Positions 40,378 to 49,183 are shown, counted from the stretch's first letter. The stretch is 64,000 nucleotides of DNA from Flavobacteriales bacterium (GCA_016779935.1 JADHMQ010000001.1:1-64000), one strand, 5' to 3'. Notes: generated from the letters alone by a model not told the origin. Made by a program: numbers and translations.

Positions 40378-40719
40378 TTAAATATCTTCGAAGTTAACGT
40401 CAGTAAAGCTGTTTTCTTCAGTTTTTGTTTCGCTACTCTCTTCCGATTCAGAAGATATAATGTCAAGACCTTTATTTTTAATAATATAGTCTAAAGTATC
40501 TCCTAAAGCATTTTTAAATTTTTCAAAATCCTCTTTATAGAGGAAAATTTTATGCTTTTTGAACGAGTGATTACCGTTATCATCGAAAATCTTTTTACTT
40601 TCAGTAATAGTTAGGTAATAATCGTCAGCTTTTGTTGCTCTAACATCAAAAAAGTAAGTCCTTTTACCAGCCCTCACTTTATTAGAATAAATTTCTTCTT
40701 GGTCTTTGTAGTTTTCCAT
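40378..40719 (-). CDS. DUF3276 (PUR-like) protein
   Basis: The 113-residue protein matches the Bacteroidota/spirochaete DUF3276 family: VRAGKRTYFFDVRATK, DDYYLTITESKK and HKIFLYKEDFEKF. The fold resembles the eukaryotic Pur-alpha repeat, which binds single-stranded nucleic acid. The last 30 residues are acidic (SSESEESSETKTEE). It stands alone between DoxX and an ABC exporter. Confidence 0.9.
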   Translation of the reverse strand: MENYKDQEEIYSNKVRAGKRTYFFDVRATKADDYYLTITESKKIFDDNGNHSFKKHKIFLYKEDFEKFKNALGDTLDYIIKNKGLDIISSESEESSETKTEENSFTDVNFEDI

Positions 40720-40775
40720 ATTTTAAAATGATTTGAATTCAAATCTATGAATATTAATCTAAGATAACAAATCAA

Positions 40776-42539
40776 TTACTGAGAGGAAAGCTGTTGTTCG
40801 TACATGTCGAAATACACTTTTTTGTTATGGATTAGCTCTTGGTGTGTTCCTTTTTCAATAACTTTTCCGTTTTCTAAAACAATAATTTCATCAACGTGTT
40901 GAATAGAGGATAATCGATGGCTTACTACTATAGAAGTTTTATTTTGATTCTGCTTTTTTATTTCTTTTAAAATCTGTTCTTCAGTTTCATTGTCAACGGC
41001 AGACAAACAATCGTCAAAAATAAGTATTGAAGATGGCTTGATAAAAGCTCGTGCAATTGAAATTCTCTGTTTTTGTCCACCTGAAAGAGTTACTCCCCTT
41101 TCTCCAATTTTTGTATTGTATTGTGCTGGGAAGCTCATGATGTTATCATGTATTGCCGCTTTTTTAGCAACATCTTCTATTTCTTCTTGGCTTGTATTTT
41201 TGTCTGTTCCAAAGGAAATATTGTTGGAAATGGTATCAGAAAATAACAAGGCTTCTTGAGGCACTAGGCTTATGGCTGATCTGAGGCTTTTAGTACTATA
41301 GTTTTCAATAGATTTATGGTCAATTTTAATAAGTCCCTCACTCGTATTGTACATTCTGGTGAGTAACTGAATTATTGTAGATTTCCCAGCACCTGTACGC
41401 CCTACAATTGCGATTGATTTTCCTTTCTCAATTTTAAAAGAGATATTACTCAATGCATTTACATTACTATCTGGGTATTTAAAACTTACATTCTCAAACG
41501 ATATATCGCCTGAAATAGTTTCTACTAAACCATCTTCGTTATCGACCTCCACTTTGGTATTTAAAAATTCATTAATTCGTTTTTGTGATGCAGCTGCTCG
41601 TTGAATGATTGATGTTACCCATCCAATTGACGCCATAGGCCATGTGAGCATATTAACGTAGATGATAAACTCTGCAATATTTCCTGTTGTAATATTTCCA
41701 GCAATGGCCTCCTTGCCACCTACATATATGGTTAACAACGTGCTTAAACCAATTAGTAAGAGCATAAAAGGGAAAAAGGCAGCATTTGTTCTAGCTAGTG
41801 AAACATTTCTTTTAAGGTATTCATCAGTTTCAGTATTAAACACATTGAAGTTCATTTTTTCATTAACAAATGACTTTAAAATTCTAATACCTGAAAAAGA
41901 CTCTTGGGAAATCGTTGATAATAATGACAATTGCTTTTGTACTTTTTCGCTTTTTGAGTGAATAATTTTACTGATAAAAAATATGCTTATCGACATTATT
42001 GGTAGTGGCGCCAGTACAAAAAGACTTAATTTAACATTAATACTAAACATATGATACATCACTAAAGTAAATAGCGATATCATATTAATAGGATACATAG
42101 TAGCAGGCCCTAAGAACATTCTTACTTTACTAACATCTTCACTAATTCTAGCCATCATGTCACCAGTACGGTTTCTTTTGTAGAAGGCTCTGTCAAGTTT
42201 CTGGTAGTGGTCGTAAATTTCATTTTTTATATCGTACTCAATCAATCTAGACATTACGATTATAGTTTGTCTCATGAAAAACATAAATACTCCCTTTAGT
42301 AGAGCAAATAAGATGAGCATCATTCCAAAATAGAGTAATGTTGAGGTTAATGAGTCAAAATCAACAGTCCCATTATTTTGAGACAATTCAATGGCTTCCT
42401 TTGCAGTATCAAACGCTTTTCGAGTAAATACGGCAGGATAGAGAGCAAATAGATTAGAAACGACAACAAATACGACTCCGATTAAAAATCGCCATTTGTA
42501 TTTTTTATAGAACTTAAGAAGATATTTGAGCTCTTTCAT
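40776..42539 (-). CDS. ABC exporter, fused membrane and ATPase domains
   Basis: The 587-residue half-transporter has six membrane helices (about 15-310), then a nucleotide-binding domain with Walker A VGRTGAGKSTIIQLL, Q-loop LVPQEALLF, signature LSGGQKQRISIARAF, Walker B ILIFDDCLSAVD and switch His in VVSHRLSSI. It probably exports a lipid, drug or peptide as a dimer (MsbA/MdlB-like); the substrate is unknown. It diverges from the leucine dehydrogenase gene. Confidence 0.92.
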   Translation of the reverse strand: MKELKYLLKFYKKYKWRFLIGVVFVVVSNLFALYPAVFTRKAFDTAKEAIELSQNNGTVDFDSLTSTLLYFGMMLILFALLKGVFMFFMRQTIIVMSRLIEYDIKNEIYDHYQKLDRAFYKRNRTGDMMARISEDVSKVRMFLGPATMYPINMISLFTLVMYHMFSINVKLSLFVLAPLPIMSISIFFISKIIHSKSEKVQKQLSLLSTISQESFSGIRILKSFVNEKMNFNVFNTETDEYLKRNVSLARTNAAFFPFMLLLIGLSTLLTIYVGGKEAIAGNITTGNIAEFIIYVNMLTWPMASIGWVTSIIQRAAASQKRINEFLNTKVEVDNEDGLVETISGDISFENVSFKYPDSNVNALSNISFKIEKGKSIAIVGRTGAGKSTIIQLLTRMYNTSEGLIKIDHKSIENYSTKSLRSAISLVPQEALLFSDTISNNISFGTDKNTSQEEIEDVAKKAAIHDNIMSFPAQYNTKIGERGVTLSGGQKQRISIARAFIKPSSILIFDDCLSAVDNETEEQILKEIKKQNQNKTSIVVSHRLSSIQHVDEIIVLENGKVIEKGTHQELIHNKKVYFDMYEQQLSSQ

Positions 42540-42579
42540 AAAATAGAAGACGTTAATTTAAATAACATAAATAAAATTG

Positions 42580-42587
42580 TAGATTTG
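42580..42587 (+). promoter_or_regulatory. -7 box (TAGATTTG) for leucine dehydrogenase
   Basis: This exact TAnnTTTG match lies 69 nt before the ATG; the leader of about 60 nt holds a perfect palindrome (42630-42645). Confidence 0.58.
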
Positions 42588-42629
42588 CGAACTCAAAATT
42601 TTATCTTTTTTTAGGATAAATTGGGTTAC

Positions 42630-42645
42630 AAAGTTAATTAACTTT
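42630..42645. promoter_or_regulatory. 16-bp perfect palindrome in the leucine dehydrogenase leader
   Basis: AAAGTTAATTAACTTT is its own reverse complement. It lies about 40 bases past the -7 box and 11 bases before the ATG, a position where a bound dimer would block transcription. Lrp-type control of an amino acid catabolic gene would make sense, but nothing proves it. Confidence 0.42.
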
Positions 42646-42656
42646 CTTATCTAATT

Positions 42657-43766
42657 ATGTTAGTAAAATCAAAATCTATGTTTGAGCTTAAAAATGCTAA
42701 AGATTCAAGTCAAAGTTTTCAGGTACTTGAGATGATGGATTCTATGAATCATGAACAATTGGTATTCTGTAACGATAAAGAAACTGGTTTGAAAGCAATT
42801 ATTGCTATTCACGATACTACTTTAGGCCCAGCACTTGGTGGAACTAGAATGTGGCACTACGATAATGAAGTGGATGCTTTAATAGATGTGCTAAGATTAT
42901 CTAGAGGGATGACTTTTAAAGCGGCAATAACGGGTTTGAATCTTGGAGGAGGTAAAGCTGTTATTATTGGCGATGCCAAAAAGCTGAAATCTGAAGCACT
43001 TATGAGAAAGTTTGGACAGTTTGTAAATAGTATTGGTGGTAAATACATTACTGCTGAGGATGTAGGTATGAGTGCCGAGGACATGAAATTTGTGAAAATG
43101 GAAACCGATTTTGTAACTGGAATTCCAGTCGAAATGGGAGGGAGTGGAGACCCTTCACCAGTTACTGCATACGGTGTATATATGGGAATGAAAGCTTCTG
43201 CCAAATACAAATGGGGGAGTGATGATTTAAAAGACAAAAAGGTAGTTGTTCAGGGTGTTGGTCATGTCGGTGAAAACCTTGTGAAACACCTTTCTGAAGA
43301 GGGAGCTAAAGTGATTATTAATGACATTAATAAGGAAAACGTAAAAAAAGTTTCTGAACTTTACAATACTGATATTGTTGATGGTGAAAGTGTTTATGAC
43401 ATTGATATGGATATCTACTCGCCATGTGCATTGGGAGCAACTGTTAATGACATTACAATAGAAAAGTTGAAATGTGAAATAATTGCCGGTGCTGCCAATA
43501 ATCAATTAAAAGACGAAAATAAACATGCAAATATCTTGAAGGAAAAGGACATACTTTATGCACCTGACTTTTTAATTAATGCTGGAGGTTTAATAAATGT
43601 ATATTCAGAGCTTAACGACTATGACAGAGAAAAAGCTCTTGAAAAAACTAGAAAAATATATGACACAACTCTAGAGATATTTGTTAGGGCAGAGGAAGAG
43701 AATATTACTACAAATGCAGCAGCGTTGAAGCTAGCAAATGAAAGAATCCAACAAGCTAAAAACTAG
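42657..43766 (+). CDS. leucine dehydrogenase (Glu/Leu/Phe/Val dehydrogenase family)
   Basis: The 369-residue enzyme has LGPALGGTRMWHY near residue 65, the catalytic Lys in LNLGGGKAVIIGD (about 99-111), the second Lys/Asp region ITAEDVGMSAEDM, and the NAD fold VVVQGVGHVGENLVKHL. It reversibly deaminates branched-chain amino acids. The length matches the family (about 365). It is followed by nusB 14 bases later and probably cotranscribed. Confidence 0.92.
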   Translation: MLVKSKSMFELKNAKDSSQSFQVLEMMDSMNHEQLVFCNDKETGLKAIIAIHDTTLGPALGGTRMWHYDNEVDALIDVLRLSRGMTFKAAITGLNLGGGKAVIIGDAKKLKSEALMRKFGQFVNSIGGKYITAEDVGMSAEDMKFVKMETDFVTGIPVEMGGSGDPSPVTAYGVYMGMKASAKYKWGSDDLKDKKVVVQGVGHVGENLVKHLSEEGAKVIINDINKENVKKVSELYNTDIVDGESVYDIDMDIYSPCALGATVNDITIEKLKCEIIAGAANNQLKDENKHANILKEKDILYAPDFLINAGGLINVYSELNDYDREKALEKTRKIYDTTLEIFVRAEEENITTNAAALKLANERIQQAKN

Positions 43767-43780
43767 CTTAAAATAATTTT

Positions 43781-44716
43781 ATGTTAAATCGAAGACATTT
43801 AAGAATTCGTGTTTTGCAGTTCGTATATTCTTGGCACAAATCCAAGGATACTGATATTGTTAAAATTGAAAAGCAATTTCTTAAATCACTTGAAAAGGTA
43901 GAGGAATTATACATTCTTTTGTTGCTTATTCTTGTAGAGATTCGTGATTTTGCCGAAGACTTTCAAGAAGATGCTAAGAAAAAGAAATTGCCATCTGATG
44001 AGGATTTAAACCCGAAAACTAAATTTATAGACAACCTATTTATTCAGAAGATTAAAGATGATACTTCATTGATGAGTAAAGCAAATGAATTGAAGTTGTC
44101 TTTTTCAGACAGTCGTTCTCTTATAAAAGCGATTTATTTAGAAGTTATTAAAACGTCTTTATTTGAAGAGTATATGGCTTCAGAAGAAATAGGATTTGAG
44201 GTTGATAAGAAGTTTATGCTGAAGTTGTTTAGCAAGCATATAATTGAAGTATCTGCTCTTCAAGATTTTCTTAATGAACAGCATATCTATTGGGATGATG
44301 ATTTGCCTTTCGTCTCAAGTATGATTGTAAAAACAATAAAAGAGTCATCTGATACAAACATTTCTTTGTTAGATTTATTCAACAATAAAGAAGAAAAAGA
44401 GTTTGCATTAGACTTATTGAGGTTTTCAATAATTCATTCCGATGAGTATACTGACTTGATATCCTCCAAAACTAAAAACTGGGAGATTGATAGGGTAGCT
44501 TTGATGGACTTAATTTTAATGCAAATGGCCCTTACTGAATTACTGAAAATGCCACAAATTCCTGTTAAAGTAAGTATTAACGAATATTTAGAATTAGCTA
44601 AATATTACAGTACACCTAACAGCAAGAATTTTGTGAATGGTATTCTCGATAATTTACACATTGAGTTAAAGCGAAAAGGCTTAATCAAAAAAACAGGTAG
44701 AGGGCTTATAGAATAA
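43781..44716 (+). CDS. nusB: transcription antitermination factor NusB (long form)
   Basis: The 311-residue protein starts with MLNRRHLRIRVLQFVYSW and ends with the NusB core (about 180-300): LRFSIIHSDEYTDLI, VALMDLILMQMALTELL, KVSINEYLELAKYYSTPNS and FVNGILDNL. A helical extension of about 150 residues separates the two, so it is twice the length of the E. coli protein, as usual in Bacteroidota. NusB with S10 acts on rRNA transcription. Confidence 0.93.
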   Translation: MLNRRHLRIRVLQFVYSWHKSKDTDIVKIEKQFLKSLEKVEELYILLLLILVEIRDFAEDFQEDAKKKKLPSDEDLNPKTKFIDNLFIQKIKDDTSLMSKANELKLSFSDSRSLIKAIYLEVIKTSLFEEYMASEEIGFEVDKKFMLKLFSKHIIEVSALQDFLNEQHIYWDDDLPFVSSMIVKTIKESSDTNISLLDLFNNKEEKEFALDLLRFSIIHSDEYTDLISSKTKNWEIDRVALMDLILMQMALTELLKMPQIPVKVSINEYLELAKYYSTPNSKNFVNGILDNLHIELKRKGLIKKTGRGLIE

Positions 44717-44720
44717 TTAT

Positions 44721-44728
44721 TATTTTTG
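44721..44728 (+). promoter_or_regulatory. -7 box (TATTTTTG) for the DUF1573-yajC operon
   Basis: This exact TAnnTTTG match lies directly after the nusB stop codon and 21 nt before the next ATG. Confidence 0.55.
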
Positions 44729-44749
44729 CCTTAACTAAATTTATATTTT

Positions 44750-45250
44750 ATGTACAGACTAATTATCTTACCAGCAGTATGTTTTGTCTTCGCCTCATGC
44801 GGTGATATGGCTAAAAAAGTTGACGCAGAGGAAACAACAGTAGTTCAATCAGAAGAAACAGCTGTAAAGCCAACGCTTTCTTCGAACTTAGTAATGAATA
44901 CAAATACTGCTGAATCTTCTTCTGAAAAACAGTCTGGACCAAATTTTTCATTTAACAAAGAGCTTCATGATTTTGGTCAGTTAATCGATGGTGAAAAAGT
45001 ATCTTATTCGTTTACATTTACTAATTCAGGAGATGCACCATTAATTATTTCAAGTGCCAAAGGCTCTTGTGGATGCACTGTGCCAGATTGGCCTAGAGAC
45101 CCTATAGCACCAGGAGAGTCAGGCTCAATTGATGTTACGTTTAATAGTTCAGGAAGATCAGGAAAACAAAATAAAGCAGTTACTCTAACAGCTAATACTA
45201 ACCCAAGCAGAAAGGTGTTAAACATCACTTCTGAAGTAATCTCAAAATAA
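44750..45250 (+). CDS. DUF1573 lipoprotein
   Basis: The 166-residue protein has a lipoprotein signal (ILPAVCFVFASC, Cys17), a Ser/Thr/Glu-rich linker, and a C-terminal Ig-like DUF1573 domain of about 100 residues (FNKELHDFGQLIDGEKV, FTNSGDAPLIISSAKGSCGC, PGESGSIDVTFNSSGR). It is probably anchored in the envelope. Role unknown. Its last base overlaps the yajC start (TAATG). Confidence 0.9.
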   Translation: MYRLIILPAVCFVFASCGDMAKKVDAEETTVVQSEETAVKPTLSSNLVMNTNTAESSSEKQSGPNFSFNKELHDFGQLIDGEKVSYSFTFTNSGDAPLIISSAKGSCGCTVPDWPRDPIAPGESGSIDVTFNSSGRSGKQNKAVTLTANTNPSRKVLNITSEVISK

Positions 45251-45549
45251 TGACTTTAATAACAATATTTTTACAAGCAGAATCAAGCGGTAACCCATTA
45301 ATTTTCTTTGTACTTGTTTTTGGTGTGTTCTGGTTTTTTATGATTAGACCTCAAGTTAAAAAGCAGAAGCAAGAAAGAAAGTTTAGAGAAGAAATGAAAA
45401 AAGGTGACAAGGTTGTTACTACAGGTGGTCTTCACGGAAAAATAGTAGAAATGTCGGAGAAAACAGTCAAAATTGATGTTTCAAACGGTACTATTTTGAA
45501 GTTCGAAAAAACGTGTGTTTCTGCAGATTTGTCTCAAACCAAAGACTAG
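45250..45549 (+). CDS. yajC: preprotein translocase subunit YajC
   Basis: The 99-residue protein has one N-terminal membrane helix (IFFVLVFGVFWFFMI), then RPQVKKQKQERKF, and the small cytosolic domain KGDKVVTTGGLHGKIVEM. YajC associates with SecDF and YidC at the Sec translocon. The start shares a base with the upstream stop codon. Confidence 0.95.
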   Translation: MTLITIFLQAESSGNPLIFFVLVFGVFWFFMIRPQVKKQKQERKFREEMKKGDKVVTTGGLHGKIVEMSEKTVKIDVSNGTILKFEKTCVSADLSQTKD

Positions 45550-45575
45550 TGTTGTTAGGGTTCTAATCCCTTTTT

Positions 45576-46559
45576 ATGTTGAGTAAACTCACATTTGTAC
45601 TAAATCAGTTGTTTTTACTGCTGAAAATAGAAAGAAGACATCTTCCTGTTTTCGCTTTTTTATTGACACTATCTACACTGTTTTGGATACTTACAGTTTT
45701 ATCAAAAGATTACACAACTACTGTACATTATAAAGCTGATTTTGTTGATTTACCTGATGATAAGCTGCTCATTAATGAGAAGGAGGTAGATTTACACCTT
45801 CAGGTTAGTGCACCTGGATTTACAATCTTAGCACATAGATTAAGCTTTAGCAGAGAACTGCCACTTTCTGTCTCCTCATTTATTCCAAAGAAAAAGGGAA
45901 GTTATTGGAATTATTTTTTGTTGGGAGAGCAGTCCATCTCTCAAATTCAAGAAGTAATCCCTACCAGTATGCAATTATTGCATATCCAACCAAATCGAAT
46001 TGATTTATTACTTGATGAAAAAGCGGAAAGAGTTGTTCCTGTAAAACTTAAATCTAATTTTTCATTTAAAGATTTATTCAGACAAAAAGAAGCCGTAAAA
46101 CTAGAGCCATCTACTGTTGTTATATCAGGGCCAAAAGCAGTTGTTGAGGTGTTTGACGAAATAAATACAGAGTTGCTGTCGCTAGAAAATATTGACAATA
46201 ATAAAGTTGGAGAAATAGAAATTCAGTCATTGAATCATTCTGAGATAAATTATTCTGCTAAAAAAATCAAATGGGAATTAAAAGTAGAACAATTTACTGA
46301 AGGTGAAATAAAGTTACCAATTGAAATTAAAAATATCCCTAAAGGGTATGAGATAAAATTATTTCCTGATGAAGTAACAGTAAATTATTTGATTTCTTTG
46401 GATAAGTTTGACTTAGTGAAGCCGGATATGTTTGCCACTCAAGTTTTATTTGATAAAGATTTTAAGCGACAATCAGTAAGTCTAATCAGACAAGCAGATT
46501 TTGTTGAAAATGTTCGTATTTTCCCCTCTAAAGTTGAATATTTTCTCATTAAAAAATAA
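45576..46559 (+). CDS. YbbR/CdaR-like domain protein
   Basis: The 327-residue protein has one N-terminal membrane helix (LPVFAFLLTLSTLFWILTVL) and extracytoplasmic YbbR-type repeats, seen as VPVKLKSNFSFKD, VVISGPKAVVEVFDEI and LPIEIKNIPKGYEIKLFPDEV (in parts). In other phyla CdaR, a YbbR protein, controls a cyclic di-AMP synthase; no such enzyme gene is adjacent here, so the role is open. It lies between yajC and coaE. Confidence 0.82.
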   Translation: MLSKLTFVLNQLFLLLKIERRHLPVFAFLLTLSTLFWILTVLSKDYTTTVHYKADFVDLPDDKLLINEKEVDLHLQVSAPGFTILAHRLSFSRELPLSVSSFIPKKKGSYWNYFLLGEQSISQIQEVIPTSMQLLHIQPNRIDLLLDEKAERVVPVKLKSNFSFKDLFRQKEAVKLEPSTVVISGPKAVVEVFDEINTELLSLENIDNNKVGEIEIQSLNHSEINYSAKKIKWELKVEQFTEGEIKLPIEIKNIPKGYEIKLFPDEVTVNYLISLDKFDLVKPDMFATQVLFDKDFKRQSVSLIRQADFVENVRIFPSKVEYFLIKK

Positions 46560-46560
46560 A

Positions 46561-47139
46561 ATGAAAAAAATAGGCTTAACAGGTAATATCGGAAGTGGAA
46601 AGACTACAGTTTCATATGTATTCAGAACTTTAGGTGTACCTGTATTTTATGCCGATGATGAAGCCAAACGCCTTATGCTTGAAGACGAAATTCTCAAGAG
46701 TAAACTTATCAATGCATTTGGAAGAGATACTTACAGTGATAATCAGTTAAATAAAAAATACCTTTCTGAATTAGCCTTTAAAGATGAAGGTGTTCTTATG
46801 AAATTAAATGCTCTAGTACATCCTGTTGTATTGAACTATTTTGATGACTGGTGTGTTCAACAATCCTCTGAATATGTGATTAAGGAAGCAGCTATTCTTT
46901 TTGAAAGTGGTACTGATATAGGAATGGATGCCATAATCTGTGTAAAATGCCCTAAAGAAAAACGTATTGAGCGACTAACAAATAGGGATTCGGTATCTGT
47001 TGAACACATAGAATCAAGAATGAGCAAGCAATGGGAGGAGGATAAGAAAGCTTCACTTTCTGATTTTATTATTGATAATGATGGAGTTACACTTGTGATA
47101 CCTCAAGTATTAGAAATTCATAAAGAATTATTAAAATAA
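46561..47139 (+). CDS. coaE: dephospho-CoA kinase
   Basis: The 192-residue kinase starts MKKIGLTGNIGSGKTTVSYV (P-loop near residues 8-15), with VFYADDEAKRLM, LNALVHPVVLNYF and VKEAAILFESG-like VIKEAAILFESG. It does the last step of coenzyme A synthesis. I chose ATG 46561, since the family starts there; a frame open from 46501 lies within the preceding gene. Its last 9 bases overlap the convergent YciO-like gene. Confidence 0.94.
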   Translation: MKKIGLTGNIGSGKTTVSYVFRTLGVPVFYADDEAKRLMLEDEILKSKLINAFGRDTYSDNQLNKKYLSELAFKDEGVLMKLNALVHPVVLNYFDDWCVQQSSEYVIKEAAILFESGTDIGMDAIICVKCPKEKRIERLTNRDSVSVEHIESRMSKQWEEDKKASLSDFIIDNDGVTLVIPQVLEIHKELLK

Positions 47140-47751
47140 ATCATCGATTTTGCCCAAGCCTTGGCGTATTAGTTCCATGTTTCCATTTGAACAATCTATT
47201 ACTGTTGAAGGCACTAAAGAGCCAATTCCGCCATCAATAACTATGTCAACCTTATCTTTATAGCGTTCGTAAATTAATTCTGGATCAGTGCTGTACTCTA
47301 TAATAGTGTCTTCGTCATGCACAGAACTTGTTAGTATTGGGTTACCAATTTTCTCAACTAATAATGGTGGGATACTATGATTTGGAATTCGTATTCCAAC
47401 AGTTTTCTTTTTGCTTTTGAATAATTTTGGAACACTATTATTTGCTTTCAAAATAAAGGTGTAAGGGCCAGGAAGAGCTCTTCTCATACCTTTATATACA
47501 TTTCTATTAATAGGCAAGCTGTAGTCTGATAACTGACTTAAACTTGAACAGATAAAGGAAAAGTTTTGTTTTTTCAAATCTATATTTTTGATTTTTGCAA
47601 TACGTTCTACCGCCTTCTGTTGGAAGATATCGCAGCCAATTCCATAAATAGTGTCAGTAGGGTATATTATTACGCCACCGTCCTTTAGACACTCAACAAC
47701 TTGAGCTATACCTCTAGGATTTGGATTGTCAGGATGAATAGATACTAGCAT
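47131..47751 (-). CDS. YciO-like Sua5/YrdC-fold paralogue
   Basis: The 206-residue protein has the fold motif GGVIIYPTDTIYGIGCD (about 27-43), ALPGPYTFILKA and GIRIPNHSIPPLL. The tetrad needed for threonylcarbamoyl-AMP synthesis is not intact: the KxR element reads KIK and the SxN element reads TSSVHDED, without the Asn. It therefore belongs with the YciO branch, whose function is debated. The true enzyme candidate is at 19666-20226. It follows the transaldolase gene with a one-base overlap. Confidence 0.85.
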   Translation of the reverse strand: MLVSIHPDNPNPRGIAQVVECLKDGGVIIYPTDTIYGIGCDIFQQKAVERIAKIKNIDLKKQNFSFICSSLSQLSDYSLPINRNVYKGMRRALPGPYTFILKANNSVPKLFKSKKKTVGIRIPNHSIPPLLVEKIGNPILTSSVHDEDTIIEYSTDPELIYERYKDKVDIVIDGGIGSLVPSTVIDCSNGNMELIRQGLGKIDDLF

Positions 47752-48407
47752 TATGAATTATTTGCAGAATGGTCAGCAAGAAACTTTTTTAAGCCAACTT
47801 CAGTCAATGGGTGAGGAATTAAACCTTTAATGGCATTTAAAGGAGCAGTTACTACATCTGCCCCAACTATTGCACAATCTTCAATATGTTTTTTATTTCG
47901 TATTGAAGCCGCCAGTACTTGAGTGTTATATTTTTGGACTTTAAACATTTCTACAATATCGGCAACAATATTAATTCCATCTTCACCACTATCGTCCAGC
48001 CTTCCAATAAAAGGGGAGACATAAGTTGCACCTGCCTGTGCTGCAATTAAGGCTTGACCAACAGAAAATATTAGTGTACAATTTGTTTTTATTCCTTTAT
48101 CAGAAAAGTATCGAATAGCTTTAATTCCCTCCTCAATCATTGGAATTTTAATGACAATTTGAGGGTCTAGCATAGCCAATTCTTGACCTTCTTTAATCAT
48201 TCCCTCATAGTCAGTTGCAATGACTTCAGCACTTACATCACCATCAACAATATCACAGATGTCTTTGTAATGTTTTAAAATATTTTCTTTTCCCTTGATG
48301 CCTTCTTTTGCCATTAGAGAAGGGTTAGTTGTAACACCATTGAGAATGCCTAGTTCTTGTGCTGATTTGATGTCGTGAAGGTTTGCCGTATCAATAAAAA
48401 ATTTCAT
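47751..48407 (-). CDS. transaldolase / fructose-6-phosphate aldolase family
   Basis: The 218-residue TIM-barrel protein is of the short TalC/Fsa type: MKFFIDTANLHDIKSA, GVTTNPSLMAKEG, the Schiff-base Lys in QIVIKIPM, NCTLIFSVGQALIAAQAGA, and SPFIGRLDDSGEDG. It works in the non-oxidative pentose phosphate pathway or as a fructose 6-phosphate aldolase; the two cannot be told apart by eye. Next on the minus strand upstream is SRP RNA. Confidence 0.93.
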   Translation of the reverse strand: MKFFIDTANLHDIKSAQELGILNGVTTNPSLMAKEGIKGKENILKHYKDICDIVDGDVSAEVIATDYEGMIKEGQELAMLDPQIVIKIPMIEEGIKAIRYFSDKGIKTNCTLIFSVGQALIAAQAGATYVSPFIGRLDDSGEDGINIVADIVEMFKVQKYNTQVLAASIRNKKHIEDCAIVGADVVTAPLNAIKGLIPHPLTEVGLKKFLADHSANNS

Positions 48408-48442
48408 TTTTAGGAAAAGTAATAGGTTTTAAGGTAAAGGTA

Positions 48443-48458
48443 ATAAAAAAAGGGCAAG
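48443..48458 (-). terminator. SRP RNA terminator tail
   Basis: The closing strand of the RNA's terminal stem (CTTGCCC) is followed on the minus strand by a T-run of about seven, so the RNA's own terminal helix doubles as its terminator. Confidence 0.75.
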
Positions 48459-48549
48459 CTACTTACATCACACCGCTCAACCACCTACCCTTGCTACCTT
48501 CCGATCCTGGGGGAGTTCAGCAGGAGCTGGTTGTGTAAGACTTGCCCAA
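48451..48549 (-). ncRNA. ffs: signal recognition particle RNA, small bacterial type
   Basis: On the minus strand the RNA is about 99 nt and contains the SRP domain IV signature GGATCGGAAGGTAGCAAGG, the counterpart of GGTCCGGAAGGAAGCAGCC in E. coli 4.5S RNA. The 5' end GGGCAAG pairs with the 3' end CTTGCCC, after which a T-run ends the transcript. A perfect -7 box lies just upstream. With Ffh it targets membrane proteins to the Sec translocon. Confidence 0.93.
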
Positions 48550-48551
48550 TG

Positions 48552-48559
48552 CAAATATA
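48552..48559 (-). promoter_or_regulatory. -7 box (TATATTTG) for SRP RNA
   Basis: This exact TAnnTTTG match on the minus strand lies 3-6 nt before the expected RNA 5' end (near 48547). It fits a TSS close to 48546 and supports the strand assignment. Confidence 0.7.
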
Positions 48560-48618
48560 TGTTAATTGCAATGTTTATCCATTACTTTAGGCTAAAAAAA
48601 GCGGCTTAAAAATTTGAC

Positions 48619-48626
48619 TATATTTG
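48619..48626 (+). promoter_or_regulatory. -7 box (TATATTTG) for the DUF4199-GT2 pair
   Basis: This exact TAnnTTTG match lies 23 nt before the ATG at 48650, supporting that start rather than the in-frame TTG at 48614. Confidence 0.62.
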
Positions 48627-48649
48627 CCTGGACTTCTTATACTAATGAT

Positions 48650-49183
48650 ATGAAAGATTACATCCTTAGCAGTGGACTAAAAATTGGTGCACTATATATT
48701 TTCCTAACCGTTTTTGCATACGTCATGGGTGTCGATTTTCACCTTAATGAAAGCTGGTCGATTATTAAGCCAATCCTACCTTATTGTTTGCTTTTCTTTT
48801 TTGTAATACGATATAAAAAGCTTGTCGGTGGGTATTTGTCATTCAAGGAAACATTTACAGTTACCATTGGAAGTATAGTGGCAGGAGCATTTATAAGCAC
48901 CTTTTTCACCATTTTACTATTTAACTTCATTGATCCAGAATTTGCAATAATGCTTAAAGATGCTACCATTGAAAAGATGGTTGTTCAATTAGATGAACTG
49001 CCTGAGTCAAACGCTATGTATGGCATTATGGAGACTTTAATTGAGCAGACAGAAAAAGAAGATATATATTCTATTTCTAATTTAGCTTCTGCATTCTTTT
49101 ACAGTATTTTATTCCACATTATATTTTCTTTGATAATTGCTGCATTTGTAAAAAAAGATAAACCCATTGAAATTTCTGAATAA
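48650..49183 (+). CDS. DUF4199 membrane protein
   Basis: The 177-residue membrane protein has four hydrophobic segments: LKIGALYIFLTVFAYVMG, ILPYCLLFFFVIRYKKL, TIGSIVAGAFISTFFTILLF and FFYSILFHIIFSLIIAAFV. The helix pattern and the YKKLVGGYLSFKETF loop are typical of DUF4199, a Bacteroidota family usually found directly before a GT2 glycosyltransferase, as here (the next ATG follows the stop codon at once). Role unknown; it may serve that transferase. Confidence 0.88.
   Translation: MKDYILSSGLKIGALYIFLTVFAYVMGVDFHLNESWSIIKPILPYCLLFFFVIRYKKLVGGYLSFKETFTVTIGSIVAGAFISTFFTILLFNFIDPEFAIMLKDATIEKMVVQLDELPESNAMYGIMETLIEQTEKEDIYSISNLASAFFYSILFHIIFSLIIAAFVKKDKPIEISE

Noticed and set aside
42857-43237. 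126-codon minus-strand frame opposite leucine dehydrogenase
   Set aside because: Antisense shadow of conserved enzyme codons; Pro/Ser-rich product with no family pattern.
45550-45575. short hairpin AGGG...CCCT with T-run between yajC and the YbbR gene
   Set aside because: The stem is only 4 bp and the spacer is 26 bases; too weak to call a terminator.
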